Of a stretch of DNA of 64,000 nt, positions 50,133-62,088 are shown piece after piece. Below the pieces are notes generated by a model. That model saw only the letters and a program-made list of their open reading frames with translations, was not told where the DNA came from and ran no database searches. The position numbers were made by a program, and so were the translations under genes. This DNA comes from Yamagishiella unicocca (Eukaryota > Chlorophyta > Chlorophyceae > Chlamydomonadales > Volvocaceae): NCBI GenBank assembly GCA_003116995.1, contig BDSL01000021.1, positions 310,001 to 374,000 on the forward strand, given 5' to 3'. Position 1 is the first letter of the stretch, and the number at the start of each line of letters is the position of its first letter.

Positions 50133-52020
50133 ATGACTGACGAACAGGATGGAGCAAGCATTACCTGTTTCTTTGACGAGTTTAATAAAGACCCTGTCAA
50201 ACAGGTGGGTAGGCGTTAGGGTTGTTACCGTGCTGCGTCTTGCACGGCCCTGTATGTTACGGAGTATGCATCAGTTGGCAGCGTGTTGAGGCTAGGCAGT
50301 CCTAGTCCTGGGCACGCAAGCACAAGGTACCTCGATGTGGCCTCGCTTGCGATTTCGCAAGCACGGGCCACAGGGCCTGTTTACAACACCCCGTCTGGGA
50401 ATAGCTGGTCCCAGCAGTGAACAGCTCAGTACGCTCCAGCTACGCGATCTGGTTCTCCCTCCCTTCGTAACGAACCTTAGAACTCACAAACATCACGGCG
50501 GTCGCCCGCCCGGCCGGCGTATCGAAACTCCCACCGTACATCATTACCCTACCCGTCCCAGCAACTTCACAGCGCGCCAATCACCTGAAGCGCTCAATAG
50601 CCGCAGGTCCAACATAATGCGCGCCTTATCTCTCAGATCTCACAAAACCCTGCCTGCGCTAGGCGCTGACCGAGGAGGTCAACCGCAAGCTGTGCGAAGT
50701 GCTCACAGAGCTCGCGGAAGACATCGTGGAAGCCATGGCAGAGGCGGAGAGGCAGCGTGGCGCCGCGGTAGCGGCGGTTACGGGAGCGGAGGGGGAGGAC
50801 GGAGCACACGAAGGCGGCGAAGGCGTGGACGAGGTCGCGGCGATGGCGGCTTACAATGACGCGCTGGCTGCGATCATGCAGGAGAAGGACGTCAACAGCA
50901 AGGTGGGCGCCTGGGCTTCCAGGCTTGTGGGCAGGCGCCGGCTGTGTCGTGAAGTTCGTCCCTCTACCGTGGGGGCCCATTCTCGTCCGTCGTGGCAGCG
51001 GGATGACGCTCCAGCTGGTGACCGCCCTTCCCAGCGGGAACGCAGCGCCGGTCCCCGCTGGGGAGGGCGGCCACCCGCCGGAGCATCGTCCCGCTGCCAG
51101 GGGGACCGGTGCTGCGGTCCCGTTGCCCCCGGGATGCATTCACGCGACCCGGCCCGCACGTGAGCCACCTGGGGCGCGGGTCCGCGGGTCGCAGCGGCAA
51201 AGGAACTCACTTTGCATCGGGCGAACTGATGTGGGTCGGCTGGTGGGCGCCTCGTTGCCGCCCGGCCGCTGGTGACCGGGGCAAAGGGGCCCGATCAGCG
51301 GGGGACCTGCATGGGGGCCCCGCGGGTGTTGCGTGGGACGGGAGCAAGGTCCGGAGCCCCGACACCCTCCCTTCTTTGGCCCCGCAGGACATGTGTGCGC
51401 TGCCGGACGTGCACCCGCTGAAGGAGCTGTTCTTCTCCGCCTACGACCAGCAGATGTTCCACGACACGCTGCAGAGGTTCATAGGGCAGGTGGGAGGTGG
51501 GAGCAGGGAGGTGGGAGCGGGAGGAGGGAGGCGGGAGCAGGGACGTGGGAGCAGAATGGTGGGAGCATAAAGGTGGGAGCATGAAGGTGGGAGGAAGAAG
51601 CGAGGCCCTGGGCGCTACCTGTGGCAAGCAACAGCAACACAGGGTGTGGTTTGGCCGGCACGACCCGCGTGGGTATGGTACCTAAGTTTGGGCGCGTAGG
51701 ATGCGGCATCATGACGGCTGATGCGTGTGCTGGGAGAGGCCGGCTGGGCGCCCAGGATCTCCATTCCCGGGGATAAGGAAACGCGACGCGTACTGACGGG
51801 TTTTGGGATCTCTAAAAAACGCAAGTTCTCGCGCCTACACGGCCTGCTGGACGCGCCCACCCATTGTCGGAGGGCCAACATCAGCCCACACTGCCGCTTC
51901 GTGGATCGCGTTCTCGTCCGCCCTCGATGGTTGCAGGTTCGCATTCGGAAGCAGGGCCCTGGCGAGTGGGACGCGGAGGCCGCTGAAGGGGAGTGCGATG
52001 AGGACCACACGCAGGAGTGA
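50133..52020 (+). CDS. Small acidic protein, 165 residues, unknown family
   Basis: Four exons, 50133-50204, 50663-50902, 51388-51489 and 51937-52020, all with GT-AG borders in phase 0, give a complete protein from MTDEQDGASITCFFDEFNKD to DEDHTQE and a TGA stop. Exon 2 is mostly amphipathic helix (ALTEEVNRKLCEVLTELAED, then IVEAMAEAERQRG) followed by a Gly/Glu/Ala-rich acidic linker and AAYNDALAAIMQEKD. Exon 3 reads DMCALPDVHPLKELFFSAYD followed by QQMFHDTLQRF. The protein is acidic, has no signal peptide or membrane helix, and looks like a helical adaptor or complex subunit. I do not recognise the family. It shares its upstream interval with the dynamin gene, which hints at co-expression. The clean phase-0 structure makes a real gene likely. 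Confidence 0.7.
51490..51595. repeat. GTGGGAG repeat starting at a 5' splice site
   Basis: From the donor of exon 3 onward the intron consists of GTGGGAG/GGAGGTGGGAGCA-like units, about a dozen imperfect copies. Donor-like GTGGGA is therefore repeated through the first 100 bases of the intron. Confidence 0.8.
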
Positions 52021-54238
52021 ACGGCAGCAGCCGGACCGGCGGAGGATGCCGGAGCTGAGCTTTGAGGGGCGGGCGAGCGGTCTGGGGTTACCAATGCCCT
52101 GGTTGGGACAACCGAATGGATGTTATCGAGGAGCATGCGGTTGACCACATAGACACAACCGAGCGAAGCGGGCGCCATCTACGCGTGCGGCATGGACAAA
52201 AGGTAGCGTGAGGGCGGGGGCCTCGTTCTGTGGACAGGAAATTAGGGATGAGGCAAGGGCCAGCTGTATTGGAAAGTAGAAATGGGTGTGTGCGGTGGGT
52301 ATCCGGCTGCAGCGGCGGTTAGCGATGTTGCAGAAGCTAGCGGCACCCGACCACATGTTGCGAGAAGCTGCGGTGACTGTGACTCCGTTGAGGAAACATC
52401 TCCGGTTGCGCCGCAGCGACCCATACAGGCGCACGGCAAAGTTAGGTGCGGGCGCGCCTGCAAACAGCAAAAACAGGGCCGACAGAGCATTCGTACGGCG
52501 TATTGCCGCCGGGGATGGCCGCTTTGGTGTATATCGGCGGCTGGGGGTTGCTCCACCACGGTGCTGCTCGGCGGCATATCTGCCAGCTAGCAGGTACACC
52601 CGCACGTGCAAGGTTGACAACTGGCGTTCTTTCTGGTAGTTGTATATTTGGGGGCGGAGAGGGGAGGGCGTTGGAGCTCCGAGCGAGCCATTACTGTCGC
52701 CCTGGGTGGCCTTGGGGATCATGACGCGTTCGTGTTTTGGAGTCGCCCCACCCAGCAGCGGCAGTTCTAAGGTCCAGCGCGGAAGGCGCTGTCGCTGTCC
52801 TAACACACCGCCAGAGTTGGTTGAGGCGCCTTTGACGCCCGGGCGCAAACGTGGTTGACGCCGGGGCGCAAAGGTGGTTGAGATGGCGACTGCCTGAACG
52901 TATGGGGCATTGTTGTTAGACCTGCGAACGTAGCATTGGTGTGGGTGCAGCCGCTTGGAGGCGACCTGTACGGACTTGACGCGCCCCCGAGGGCGCAACG
53001 CGTGTAGCTGGTGCTCGGGTGGGTATGTACGACGCAGTACGACACGACTGAGGCCGGATGGAGTGGTAAGTATCTCGAGTGATCATCCCGTGTATGGTGG
53101 AAGCATCGGTGCGGTGTCGCGGGAGCGCGCTGGTGGCGTACGTCTCGCCTCGGGGGGCATGGGCCAATACGATGACGGCGGCGGGTGCGACGCGGCTGGT
53201 GGGTGTAGGGACTGTCCTGTGTTGGGGCCAGGGCCACGCACGCCCATGTCACGCGGAAGCGTTGGGGGGGCGTACGATTGAACTCCCTTGCGCCGCGATA
53301 GGGGATGGTCTCCCCACGTGAGCGGAGGCACCCCATGTGCAGGAGGATGAGGTGGCCCGGTGTGGCACTGCTGAAATGCAGGAGCGGGGCCTGGGGCGAG
53401 GAGGGCGAGGATCCAACATGGCGCGCCAGGTTGGGAGATGAAGGTTGGCGTCGGTGTTTTGCTGGGTATGGTTGGTTGTACGCAACGGTTACGGTTTTCC
53501 ATGTGACGTTGGCCGAGTCGGCCCGCGGCGGTTGGAAGTTGGGACATCCCCATGCGGCAGCGAAATGGCGGTGGTGGTGTTGGGCGGTCCTTTGCTCAGA
53601 CCGTGCTCGGCCGAGTGTGGTTCCTGCTTTTGCCCCCAGCCGAGGTGCGGGATGTTGCACGTCGTGTCCGTTGATGCTGCTGACGATTGTCGTTTAAGGA
53701 ATGTTTCCGCGAGCGACTGTCGCCACGGCTAATGGCAATTCGTGCGCAGGGTTGTGTTCCATGTCGGTCGTGGCCACATTGGCCCGACCCCTCGCGCTGG
53801 CCGTCATCAGGGGCGAAAGCGCAAACGGTTCACGAGTGTTATTGCGTGGTTGCAGACAACTGCACGGTAATAGGTGTTTCGAGCCACGTACGCAGACGTA
53901 CGGCAGAACCCAACGCCGGATTTGTAGACCCAAAACCGTCGCCAAGTTCCCGCACACAAGGGGCCACGATCTGACCGCGACACTTTGAGCAGTCCAAACT
54001 GCAATTATAAAATAAGGCGCGCTGCCCATATGTACCGGGGCCCGCAATCGCTGCGACAATCGCTACGACGACAAGTGCCGCTTACAACCTCCTCCACCGC
54101 CTTTCCGGATACACAGGCACCCCCCCCCACACACGCACACAGTCAGGCGGCACCGGTACCGCTCCGTACCCCTGCACCACCTTCGCAGCAGCTGCATAGC
54201 CTTACACTGAGCCTGAGCAAACAACCCAGGCCACTGCC
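52021..54238. other. 2.2 kb interval without recognisable gene
   Basis: Open frames on both strands (for example 52800-53660 minus and 53305-53697 plus) lack motifs, and their composition (Arg/Pro/His-rich) looks like shadow coding of GC-rich DNA. On the minus strand, TGTAA elements at about 54204 and 54081 may be poly(A) signals for the OTU gene that ends at 54239. Confidence 0.4.
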
Positions 54239-57165
54239 TCAAATGACGAGCGCCGCCACCTGTGCCACCACAACCGTCGCACCCGCCTCCTGCGGTTCCG
54301 ACGAAGCGCCTGCCGCCGCAGAGTCCGCAGCCCCCGCCGCTCGGCGCCGTACAGCGGCCGCGGCCGCCGTCCCGCAGCACGCCTTGTATTTTTTATTAGA
54401 TCCGCAAGGGCATCGCTTATTATTGCTGGGGCCGCCAGTAACGGCCGCCGTGGCGGTGGCAGCCGCAGTGGCCTTGCCTCTTGCTACCTTCCTTGCCGCC
54501 GGGACACTCTTGCCGGCTTCCTTCGCATCTGCAGTGCCTGGCGAGCTCGGCTGCGCCCGATCCTCGCCTGGGGACCCAGATGCCGCGCCGCCGCTGGCAC
54601 CTGCGCCGCTGGCTGCCTCTCCCCCCGGCGGCGTTGCAGCAGCCCCTTGCTGCGAGTCACGGCCCTGACCGCCGCTCCTAGCCACCTCGCAGGCGCCTGC
54701 TTTGGCACCCTGCACGGACTGCACCGCACCTGCGCACGGGGCCGTGTGTAAGTGGTCTGGGCCAGCCCGCGACGGACTGTCCACGTGGTGCAGATCGCCA
54801 AGGCCGCCTCCGACGTCCTCCCCTGGAGCTTCCCCGGCATCTCCCGCCGCTGCTCCTGCAGGTAGAGCGGCCTCCGCTGCTGACGTCGCCGCTCCCTCCG
54901 TTGCCTGCGTCTCGACCTCCGCCAGCGCCTCAATCACCCTCTCGATTGCCGCCTCCACGTCACCGCCCACCTCCTCAAGGGCCCTGCGCACCAGCCCCTT
55001 GTCCGTGCATGCCGTACTGGTCGCCACGCGCCGCTCGTCTCGCTCGTCCCAACTGCCGCCGCCCTGCTGCCGCCGCCGAGCAGCCCGCCGGAGCCGCCGA
55101 CGTGTAGCAGTCATTGACCACATGCGATCCCCCCATGCGAACGGCGCAACCGGGGGAAGGATGCGAAGGGCGCAACCGGGCGGGACGGATTCGGCGGCAA
55201 GCAAGAAGAAGAAGCCGGGGGTCGTGAGGCAGGGGAGGCAGGGTCGGACCATCAGCGCACGGACATCGATGTGGTTGCAGCTGGGTATCTGGGACGGGGC
55301 CATACCATTACACATCAGTCAACCACCCAGCCAACCAACTAACCACCCAACTACCCAACCACCCAACTACCCAACCACCCAGCCAGCCACCCACCGCTTC
55401 GCGCTGCGGCCGCGCTGCGATGGTCCCGTCCCCCCGTATGACGACGGGCGCGGGCGGCCCGGCGCCGAAGTCTTGCGCGCATCGCACGCTGTTGTAGTGC
55501 TGGCCGTCGTGGTACGACAGGTGCAGCATGGGGCTCGAGTCCTCGGGGTGGTGTACGACCCGCCACCGCGGCTGGCCCGCCTGCCGTGTCGTACGGTACG
55601 GGAGGAATATTTCCGGAAGGTAGATCCGATCCGGTGCAGGGGGAGGCGACGACATTGGTGGTGGTTGAACCGGGAGATGGGGGCAATGATCAGCAGGGCG
55701 GTGGTAGGGGCTGAGGAAAAACTCGGAGCGGGGTTCAAGGGGCTGAGAGATCTCAGCTGGGCGGAGGAGCAACATGAACACCGTGCTGTGACGTCTACTG
55801 GCAGCGAAAGAGGCGGTGCGCGGAGCGCCAGGCGCCAAGGCCTACGACCCAGCGCTCGGGCAGCCTAGCAGTCTAGCAATGCGGCACTAGCCCTCCTGCA
55901 GTCTAGCAATGCGGCACTAGCCCTCCTGCAGTCTAGCAATGCGGCACTAGCCCTCCTGCAGTCTAGCAATGCGGCACTAGCCCTCCTGCAGTCTAGCAAT
56001 GCGGCACTAGCCCTCCTGCAGTCTAGCAATCGCGCACATCCCGCCGCCGCGCCTGATAGATGGTGAGGTTGGCCCCTAGGCATCGGGAAGCCGCCACCAC
56101 CTCCATGTAACCCGCCCACACTCCGTCCTGGCGGGGCAGCGCAGCGGCCAGGGAAGGTGTACGGCAGAAGGGGCAGGGAAGGTGTACGACAGCAGGTTCA
56201 GGGGGCGCTGAGGCGTCAGTGGGGGCCGCGTCGGCAGCTCGGCTTCTCATTACGGAGGCCCAGGACGTGACGCGTGAGACCCACATGAGGAATCACGTGA
56301 CGGCATAAGCCCCTAAAACCCTACTTTCCCGCGACCACCTCCCGCCCCCGGCCCTGCTCCCCACCTTCTTCATCCGCGCCAGGTAGCCGCCGAAGCTCTC
56401 ATCGTCCTCCACGAAGGGCGAGAAGTCGTCAACGTGGTCTGCCATGTACGACACCACTTGCTGTCGTAGCTGGCCGTGCAAGCCCTCGTCGCCCTGGCCG
56501 GTGGGCGATGCACGGTGTGGTGGCGGAGGGGGCGGTTGGGGAGGAGCAGGCGGGAGGGGTGGCGAGAGACGCGCGAGGCAAATAACCCGCGCGTGCTGCA
56601 GCTTTTTACGCCCCACCCCCCTATCACTCCGCCCTTCTCCCTCTTCCCTCCCTCCCCCATGTACCTGCATCTGATCGCCCAGCGCTCGGAAGAAGCAGTT
56701 GCCTGCAGTTGGCAGTTGGCAGTTGACAGTTGGCGGGGGAGGTCTGGTGGGCGATTAGGCGCAAGTGGCATGGCGAAAGGTGTCGCCACGGACACCGGGC
56801 GGTGCGGTGCGGCGTGGTGGTTTCCGGGCCGCGCGTCTCACCATCGCCGGTGATGTCTTTGATGCGGAGACCTAGGGCCGCTAGCTCCGTGCCCAGGTCG
56901 TCGCCATCGTCATTGCTGGCGTACCGCTTGCCCTTGCCCTCACGTTTGACGCGATCCTGGGAAGCAACCGGGGGTCGGACTCATACGGCCGCGCGCCACT
57001 AGGCTGTGGGGTGGATGGCCGTGACGAGGTGGGGGTGCTGCGGCTGAAGGTACCGCGCACCTTGCCGCCCTTCTTGGCTTTGCTTCCCGTGTCGCCCGTT
57101 GCCGATTCTCCCTTCTTTGCTGCAGAGTCCCCCTTCTTGATCGTAACCTTTTCCTTCTTGGCCAT
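54239..57165 (-). CDS. OTU-family deubiquitinase with SEC-C motif
   Basis: A cysteine protease that removes ubiquitin. Seven exons in phase, 57061-57165 (ATG 57165), 56842-56956, 56665-56702, 56365-56493, 56038-56127, 55395-55580 and 54239-55066, give about 496 residues. A Lys-rich start (MAKKEKVTIKKGDSAAKK) is followed by the OTU fold: ITGDGNCFFRALGDQ (catalytic Asp and Cys), SFGGYLARMKK, WAGYMEVVAASRCLGANLTI and YHDGQHYNSVR (catalytic His). A UBA-like helix (LVRRALEEVGGDVEAAIERV) and a long Ala/Gly-rich linker lead to the C-terminal SEC-C motif KRCPCGSNKKYKACCG. The order OTU, UBA-like, SEC-C is that of plant OTUD3-like proteins. All catalytic residues are present. The 38-nt exon 3 carries the catalytic Cys. 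The acceptor of the last exon is my best choice among three nearby CAG sites. Confidence 0.9.
55314..55392. repeat. ACCCAACT-type tandem repeat against a 5' splice site
   Basis: Repeats of CCACCCAACTACCCAA fill the first 80 bases of the intron that follows exon 55395-55580 on the minus strand. The true donor (rc of ACCCAC at 55389-55394) is one member of the series, so many donor-like GTGGGT and GTTGGG words follow it. Confidence 0.85.
55869..56030. repeat. 30-bp tandem repeat one base from a 5' splice site
   Basis: Five and a third copies of a 30-base unit (containing GTCTAGCAATGCGGCACTAG) lie in the OTU intron between exons 56038-56127 and 55395-55580. The array stops at 56030, right next to the donor at 56032-56037. 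Copies are identical, which suggests recent expansion. Confidence 0.92.
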
Positions 57166-58675
57166 GGCGAATCGATCCGCTGCTGTGCATCCCTCTATGC
57201 CGCGCTGTCGAAAGCACTCGACGGGTTCGGCGCCGCAATTCGCTTCACTTTAATCAGCGTTATTATCCCTTCACGTGGAAGCAGAGTACATTTACACCTA
57301 GCGAAACATGGGAAGCGTCTGCCGGCGGTAGAGTTTCCCACAGCAATGCAGCGTGAAATGCATTTTATTTGTTATGCTCACATTCATGTATTTTGTGCCC
57401 ATGCAAATTAGTCGGAGAAGTTTAAAAGTTGCGCTTTGGTTTTTGGTGTCAGGCGTGCGCTCAGCCAGAGCCAGTTGGCGTCCTTCCACCAAACATGCAA
57501 ATGGCAATCTGTAAACACATTTATCAGACATGCGAGATTGGTTGTCCAACAGCGCTAGTGCGACGCACCACTTCCGCTGCCTGACCCAGGGGTCCTGTCT
57601 GCTCCTTATGTAAAGAGTTTCGCGCCGCGATGCCGCAAATGGTGTAGCCTATGGGATGTAATTTGTGCGTTCTCTGCGCCTATACATTTTGGGGCCAACA
57701 TGAGGGTATTTGAACCGGCCGAGGCAGCGCTGACAAGGCGAACGACGCCAAAGCAGCTGGGACGGTCTTATCCCCAGGTCGGACCCAATCGAACAACCAA
57801 CGCAACTGCAAAATACCATAACCTGAACTGCCGCTCTCGTCTGGCGTCGCTGGGCTGAAGAACCTTTGGGGCAAAGTGGCCATGCTAGCATGATTGCAGA
57901 CTCGTACGGCAAATCCGGCAATTCGCGGGAGAAACGGCGGGGTCCGGCACGGCTACTTAAGGGCCCTGCCTGTTGGCAGAATCTTTACTCTTTCGATCAT
58001 CCAACCTAAGAGAACAAGGGCACCCCATACGCGTGCAACCTGACCGAGCGCCCCCGGCGCCGCGATCCCCCCTATTGTATCGGCAGCGCGTTAATATCCG
58101 CGCTCACTTCCGACACTCCTGCATCCGCTTCTGCTCCTGCTTTTCCCAACGACGATCAAGGCTTCTGTTCTTGCTGATACCCGCAAGAGCAGCATCTGCT
58201 GGTGAGTTAATCGCAGGCGGCACGGGCCGGCGCCCGCGCCGCGCGGCTGCGCCCTAACCTTCTGCCGCCGCCGCCGCCACGTCTGCCGCCGAGCCTGCCG
58301 CCGCATCCGCCGCGTCTGCTGCATCAACCGCGTCCTAATTCACGCGCCATTCTCCTCCTGAACATTCGTTCCGATCACGGCTTTATCCCCCGCCTGCAGC
58401 CTCACGCGCCTACGACCAAGGCAACTCGACCTTCACAGCTGTGAACCCAGCCTCGGCTGCCGCTCTCTCATCCATCCCGTCATCACATACTCTCAAGCAC
58501 TCGACCGCCAAGACCTAAGCGCCTGCTGCCAGGGCCTGCCAGAGTGCTTCCAATTTCGGCTTCCATTTTACCTTTCGACTTCACCATTTTGGGGTTATCC
58601 GACCGACCGCGGATCAGCTCGCGTTTTGGCTTGACCTTCATCTCAGAAGCGCGGTTACTTCGGCCTGCTCGCACA
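57166..58675. other. Divergent intergenic region, OTU and expansin
   Basis: Both genes start outward from this 1.5 kb, so it should hold two promoters. No gene is supportable inside. The part at 58250-58330 is a GCC/GCA-rich low-complexity stretch. The expansin frame is open upstream of its ATG as far as about 58544 without another ATG. Confidence 0.45.
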
Positions 58676-61028
58676 ATGGCCGCCCCGTCTTCAAGTGATG
58701 GCGACTGCGCTGCACCATCCAAGACCTCGGCCGCTGTACGCAGCGACTCCTCCCAATCCCACGCGCCTCCTCGCTCCGTCGTGCTCTCCGCTCTCGTATA
58801 TGCTCTGGCACTGGGGTTACCCGGCCGCTGCGTCGGCTACGACGCCTCGTGGACCAAGGCGCGCGGCACGCGCTACGGCGGCTACGACGATGGTTGGAAC
58901 ATTAACGAAGGAAGCTGCGGATACGGTAAGGATCAGGATGCGCGTGTGGATGGTACCCTGCCCTGGGTAAACGAGACAGCAGAAAAGAAACGTCGTCCTC
59001 CACGGCTTGTTGCCATATTGCGCGTGGGGACACACAGCGGCTCGAAGCCATACGTGCTTAGCCCACGTTCCTTCACGCCACGCACGAAGCGCTGCGCTGC
59101 CCGTTTCGCTCGCTGCCCGTTTCGCTCGCTGCCCGTTTCGCTCGCTGCGTGTGGACCGATCTCTGCCGCCACCTCACCTCCCCTGCCGGTTAGCGCCACA
59201 TGTGTTGCCCATCCTCTCGCCCCTCCCTTGCCCCCTCCTGCCCTGCCCACCAGGCTATTTGGACAAGGACCACGCCACCGGTTGGGACATTGCCGCCATG
59301 AGTGACGCGAACCCGGACTTCTCCGGTAGCTGCGGGTACGTGGGCCAACTTGCGAGTATGCATGTATGTTGGGTCAGTCGGGAGCCCGATGCAAATGCAT
59401 CCGTTCGATCATTGATGTGGGTTTGTGAGGACAGCTCGTGGACCCATCGATGTGGGTCGGATGCAGAGGGCTAGGCTAGCGGGCTGCTCGGCCGGGCAGT
59501 ATGCTCTGTTCCTCAATTACCAAGCCAAGCCGCATAGGGACGCAACACGTGCGTGCATTTCGGTGCGGAGTCCAACGGAGACGCACGCCCACTGCGGCTT
59601 GGCAATTGGACCCTACACTATCCTTGAGCGGCAGTATGGGCGGGCGGGGGGTTACATAAAAGAACCGGTAACTCGAGATGGCGGGCGGGCGGGCTATCGG
59701 CTTGGCATGCTTGCAAAGGAGAGGGAGCAGTTTGCTAGAGCGAATCTGGGTCGCCCATCCTGCCGAGCATACTCCTATCCCCGCCGGCCTCTTCGTACGA
59801 CGCCGTCTCTGCCGACGTCCGCGCTAGGCTTTCTTTTTCTCACGGATGTCGGCTCACAGGTCTCCTCTTCTGAAAGCCCCCACCCTGCTCTCTCCTCCTG
59901 CTCGACAGACGCTGCTTCGAAGTGAAATGTGACCCCGCCACCTTCTCCGACAACTACGGAGAGAGCTTCGACCGCTCGCACGTGTGCAGGGACACGGGGT
60001 CCAGCGTTGTCGTACAGGTGGGTGGACGAGCAGTCAGACGAAAGGATCTTCAGCTTGGGTTCTTGGCACGGAGGGTGACAAGAGGTCGGCGCGCTCTCCG
60101 GGGCCCATCATAAGGACTGATATGATGGACTGGGTAGAGAATTTGTTGGATAGGATATGGAGCGATTCACAGAGTTAAAGCAAGCGCGCGCCATCATATT
60201 CGTGCTCGGGCCATCGCTGTACATAATTTGCTTTGCTACGATGCGGCTTCAAAGCAAACGTCGACGGAGGCTTGGGCGTGCTGCGCCAGCAGCGTACGAC
60301 AGCAGCGTGCACTTACGACAGCGAACACTGATTGCTGCCATCGCCCCGCCCTCCCTCGATGAATCCCCGCCCGGCCCCACCGCCACCACGTGCCCAGATC
60401 ACCGACTCGTGCCCCTGCGACTACCCCACGAATGCCTACTCGAACAAGCGCTGGTGCTGCGGCGATATGTACCATTTTGACTTGTCGACCTGGGCCTTCG
60501 AAAAGGTGGGCGGGTGGGCGGGCACGCGGGCGGGTGGGCAGGGCGATGCAGCTTAGTTAGAAGGGTGAAGGGAACTCGGTGCGACGGGAGCTCGGCAACC
60601 AAGCGCAGCTGGCTCTTCTTGCGCATTGCTGTCAGCAGTGCGGCGGCCACATGCCTCATCTGCGACCGCACTCTTGCACAGTACATGCTAAGGGTCACGT
60701 CCCACCATCGCCTCGCTCACTCCCTGACTTGCCACGCCCAGCCACTGCCGACCATCGCCTAATTTTGGCCTGTGAGGCTTCCCGCACCCACTGCCACCCA
60801 CGCCTCCGACTATCTGCAATCCCCCACCATCCCCCACCATCCCCCACCCGACCGCCGCCTACACAGCTGGCTGAGAACCGCTGGGGCGTCATCGGCATCC
60901 TCGTACGACCGGTGTCCTGCGACTACCAACCGGAGCGGCGTGCACCGGTACCACCTGAGGGCGAGTCGGCGCCAAACACGCGCATCTCGCGGCCTTGGGA
61001 TTGGTCCGACAGGCGCCCCTGGCCGTGA
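58676..61028 (+). CDS. Expansin-like secreted protein (single DPBB domain)
   Basis: Expansins loosen walls without hydrolysis. Five exons, 58676-58925 (ATG 58676), 59254-59335, 59909-60017, 60398-60505 and 60867-61028, join in phase to 236 residues. The N-terminal 50 residues contain a hydrophobic core (SVVLSALVYALALGL) that fits a signal peptide. The six-stranded double-psi beta-barrel follows: GGYDDGWNINEGSCGYG, GSCGRCFEVKC, SSVVVQITDSCPCDYP, RWCCGDMYHFDLSTWAFEK and WGVIGILVRPVSCDY. The HFD motif typical of expansins and of related GH45 enzymes is present. There is no C-terminal CBM63 domain, and the protein ends in a short Arg/Pro-rich tail. Cys residues are numerous, so disulfides are likely. 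A TGTAA at about 61524 could be its poly(A) signal. A secreted wall function is inferred from the family. Confidence 0.88.
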
Positions 61029-61774
61029 AGCCTTGGCCCTCCTCTTCGAGTCACGACCACCACTGCTGGCACCGCTGTGTTGTGTTGCGCAAAACGACAT
61101 CCGTCGCGCACTGTCTAGGGGCATGCCAAGTGGGCCGTATGTACGTGTACGGCAGCTTAACGAATGGTTAACGAGGAATTGTGTGGGTGAGAGGCGAGTG
61201 GCCTGGTAGGCTGCGGGGTGGACGGGCGGGTGGTAGCTGCTGCTGCCGGAGTGAATGCGCAGACATGTGTGAGCGGGCAGCATCAGCGTGCGGATAAGAC
61301 ACCGCTGCAAGACAGCTCTGACGGCCAACCACCGGGGTTGTTGGAAGGCGTACGGGGCAGTCCTCAGCTGTTCTCTTAGTAAGAGGATCCGGCCGAGGCT
61401 GGACGTACGGACGATACCAATGCTTCGCAGGTTCTCCGATACCATTTGGGCGCGCAAGTCGTCTTAAGCGCGCAAAATTTCACGCTATATTCCGCCCTTA
61501 GAAACCCGTTGCTTTAATAGTTGTCTGTAATAACGTAGACAGAAATGAAACCCATGCGTACGAAGTCCGTCATTCGCTTTCACAACCAGAACGTAGCCGT
61601 TTTCTTTTTGAGCGCGAGATTTGCACGTGTGCTTCTTGCGAGTGAGCTTCTTATGATGACGTTGCGAGTGGGCTTCGCATGATAGCATCGCTTAGCTCAG
61701 AATCCTGCGGAAGGCGGCAAGTATGCGTAAAACTGCATGTTGCTTGTTCAGGTATCGCTGCCCGTCTGGAAGTA
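61029..61774. other. 3' flank of the expansin gene
   Basis: No gene is seen. The minus-strand frame at 61485-61688 has no motif. The stretch probably holds the 3' untranslated region of the expansin transcript up to about 61540. Confidence 0.4.
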
Positions 61775-61930
61775 GTCCACTGTTACAGTGGGCCCCGGGC
61801 CGCAAGGCAGAGCCATTGGGCGCATTGCCGGCCGCTGACAGAGACACAGAAAAACAAGAAACTCGGAGAATAAACAGAAGCGCGAATCGTAAGTAAGTAG
61901 CCCAACTGGCCCCCCATCATCATTATACCA
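61775..61930 (-). mobile_element. Dispersed repeat, copy B (reverse)
   Basis: Read on the minus strand this contains TTTTTCTGTGTC, a CGGCCGGCAATGCGCCCAAT block, then GGCTCTGCC and CCCACTGTAACAGTGG, in the same order as copy A near 8995-9066. It is the best full-length match of the family in this window and shares the same 3' edge. Confidence 0.55.
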
Positions 61931-62088
61931 ACTGCAGGGCAGGTAACCCCTCAACCGGGGATGGAAGGCAGCAGAGCTCCTCTCGAGCAGGAAACCACCA
62001 CATGAGACCCAAGAAGTTAGCCAGGACGAGCCAGGACCCAGACCGAATGGAGCCAGGACTCAGGTCACGCGCGGCCGTGCGAGCCGCC

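Noticed and set aside
52800..53660. 286-codon minus-strand open frame
   Set aside because: The composition is Arg/Pro/His-rich with no motif, and the plus strand is equally open. It looks like a shadow of GC-rich non-coding DNA.
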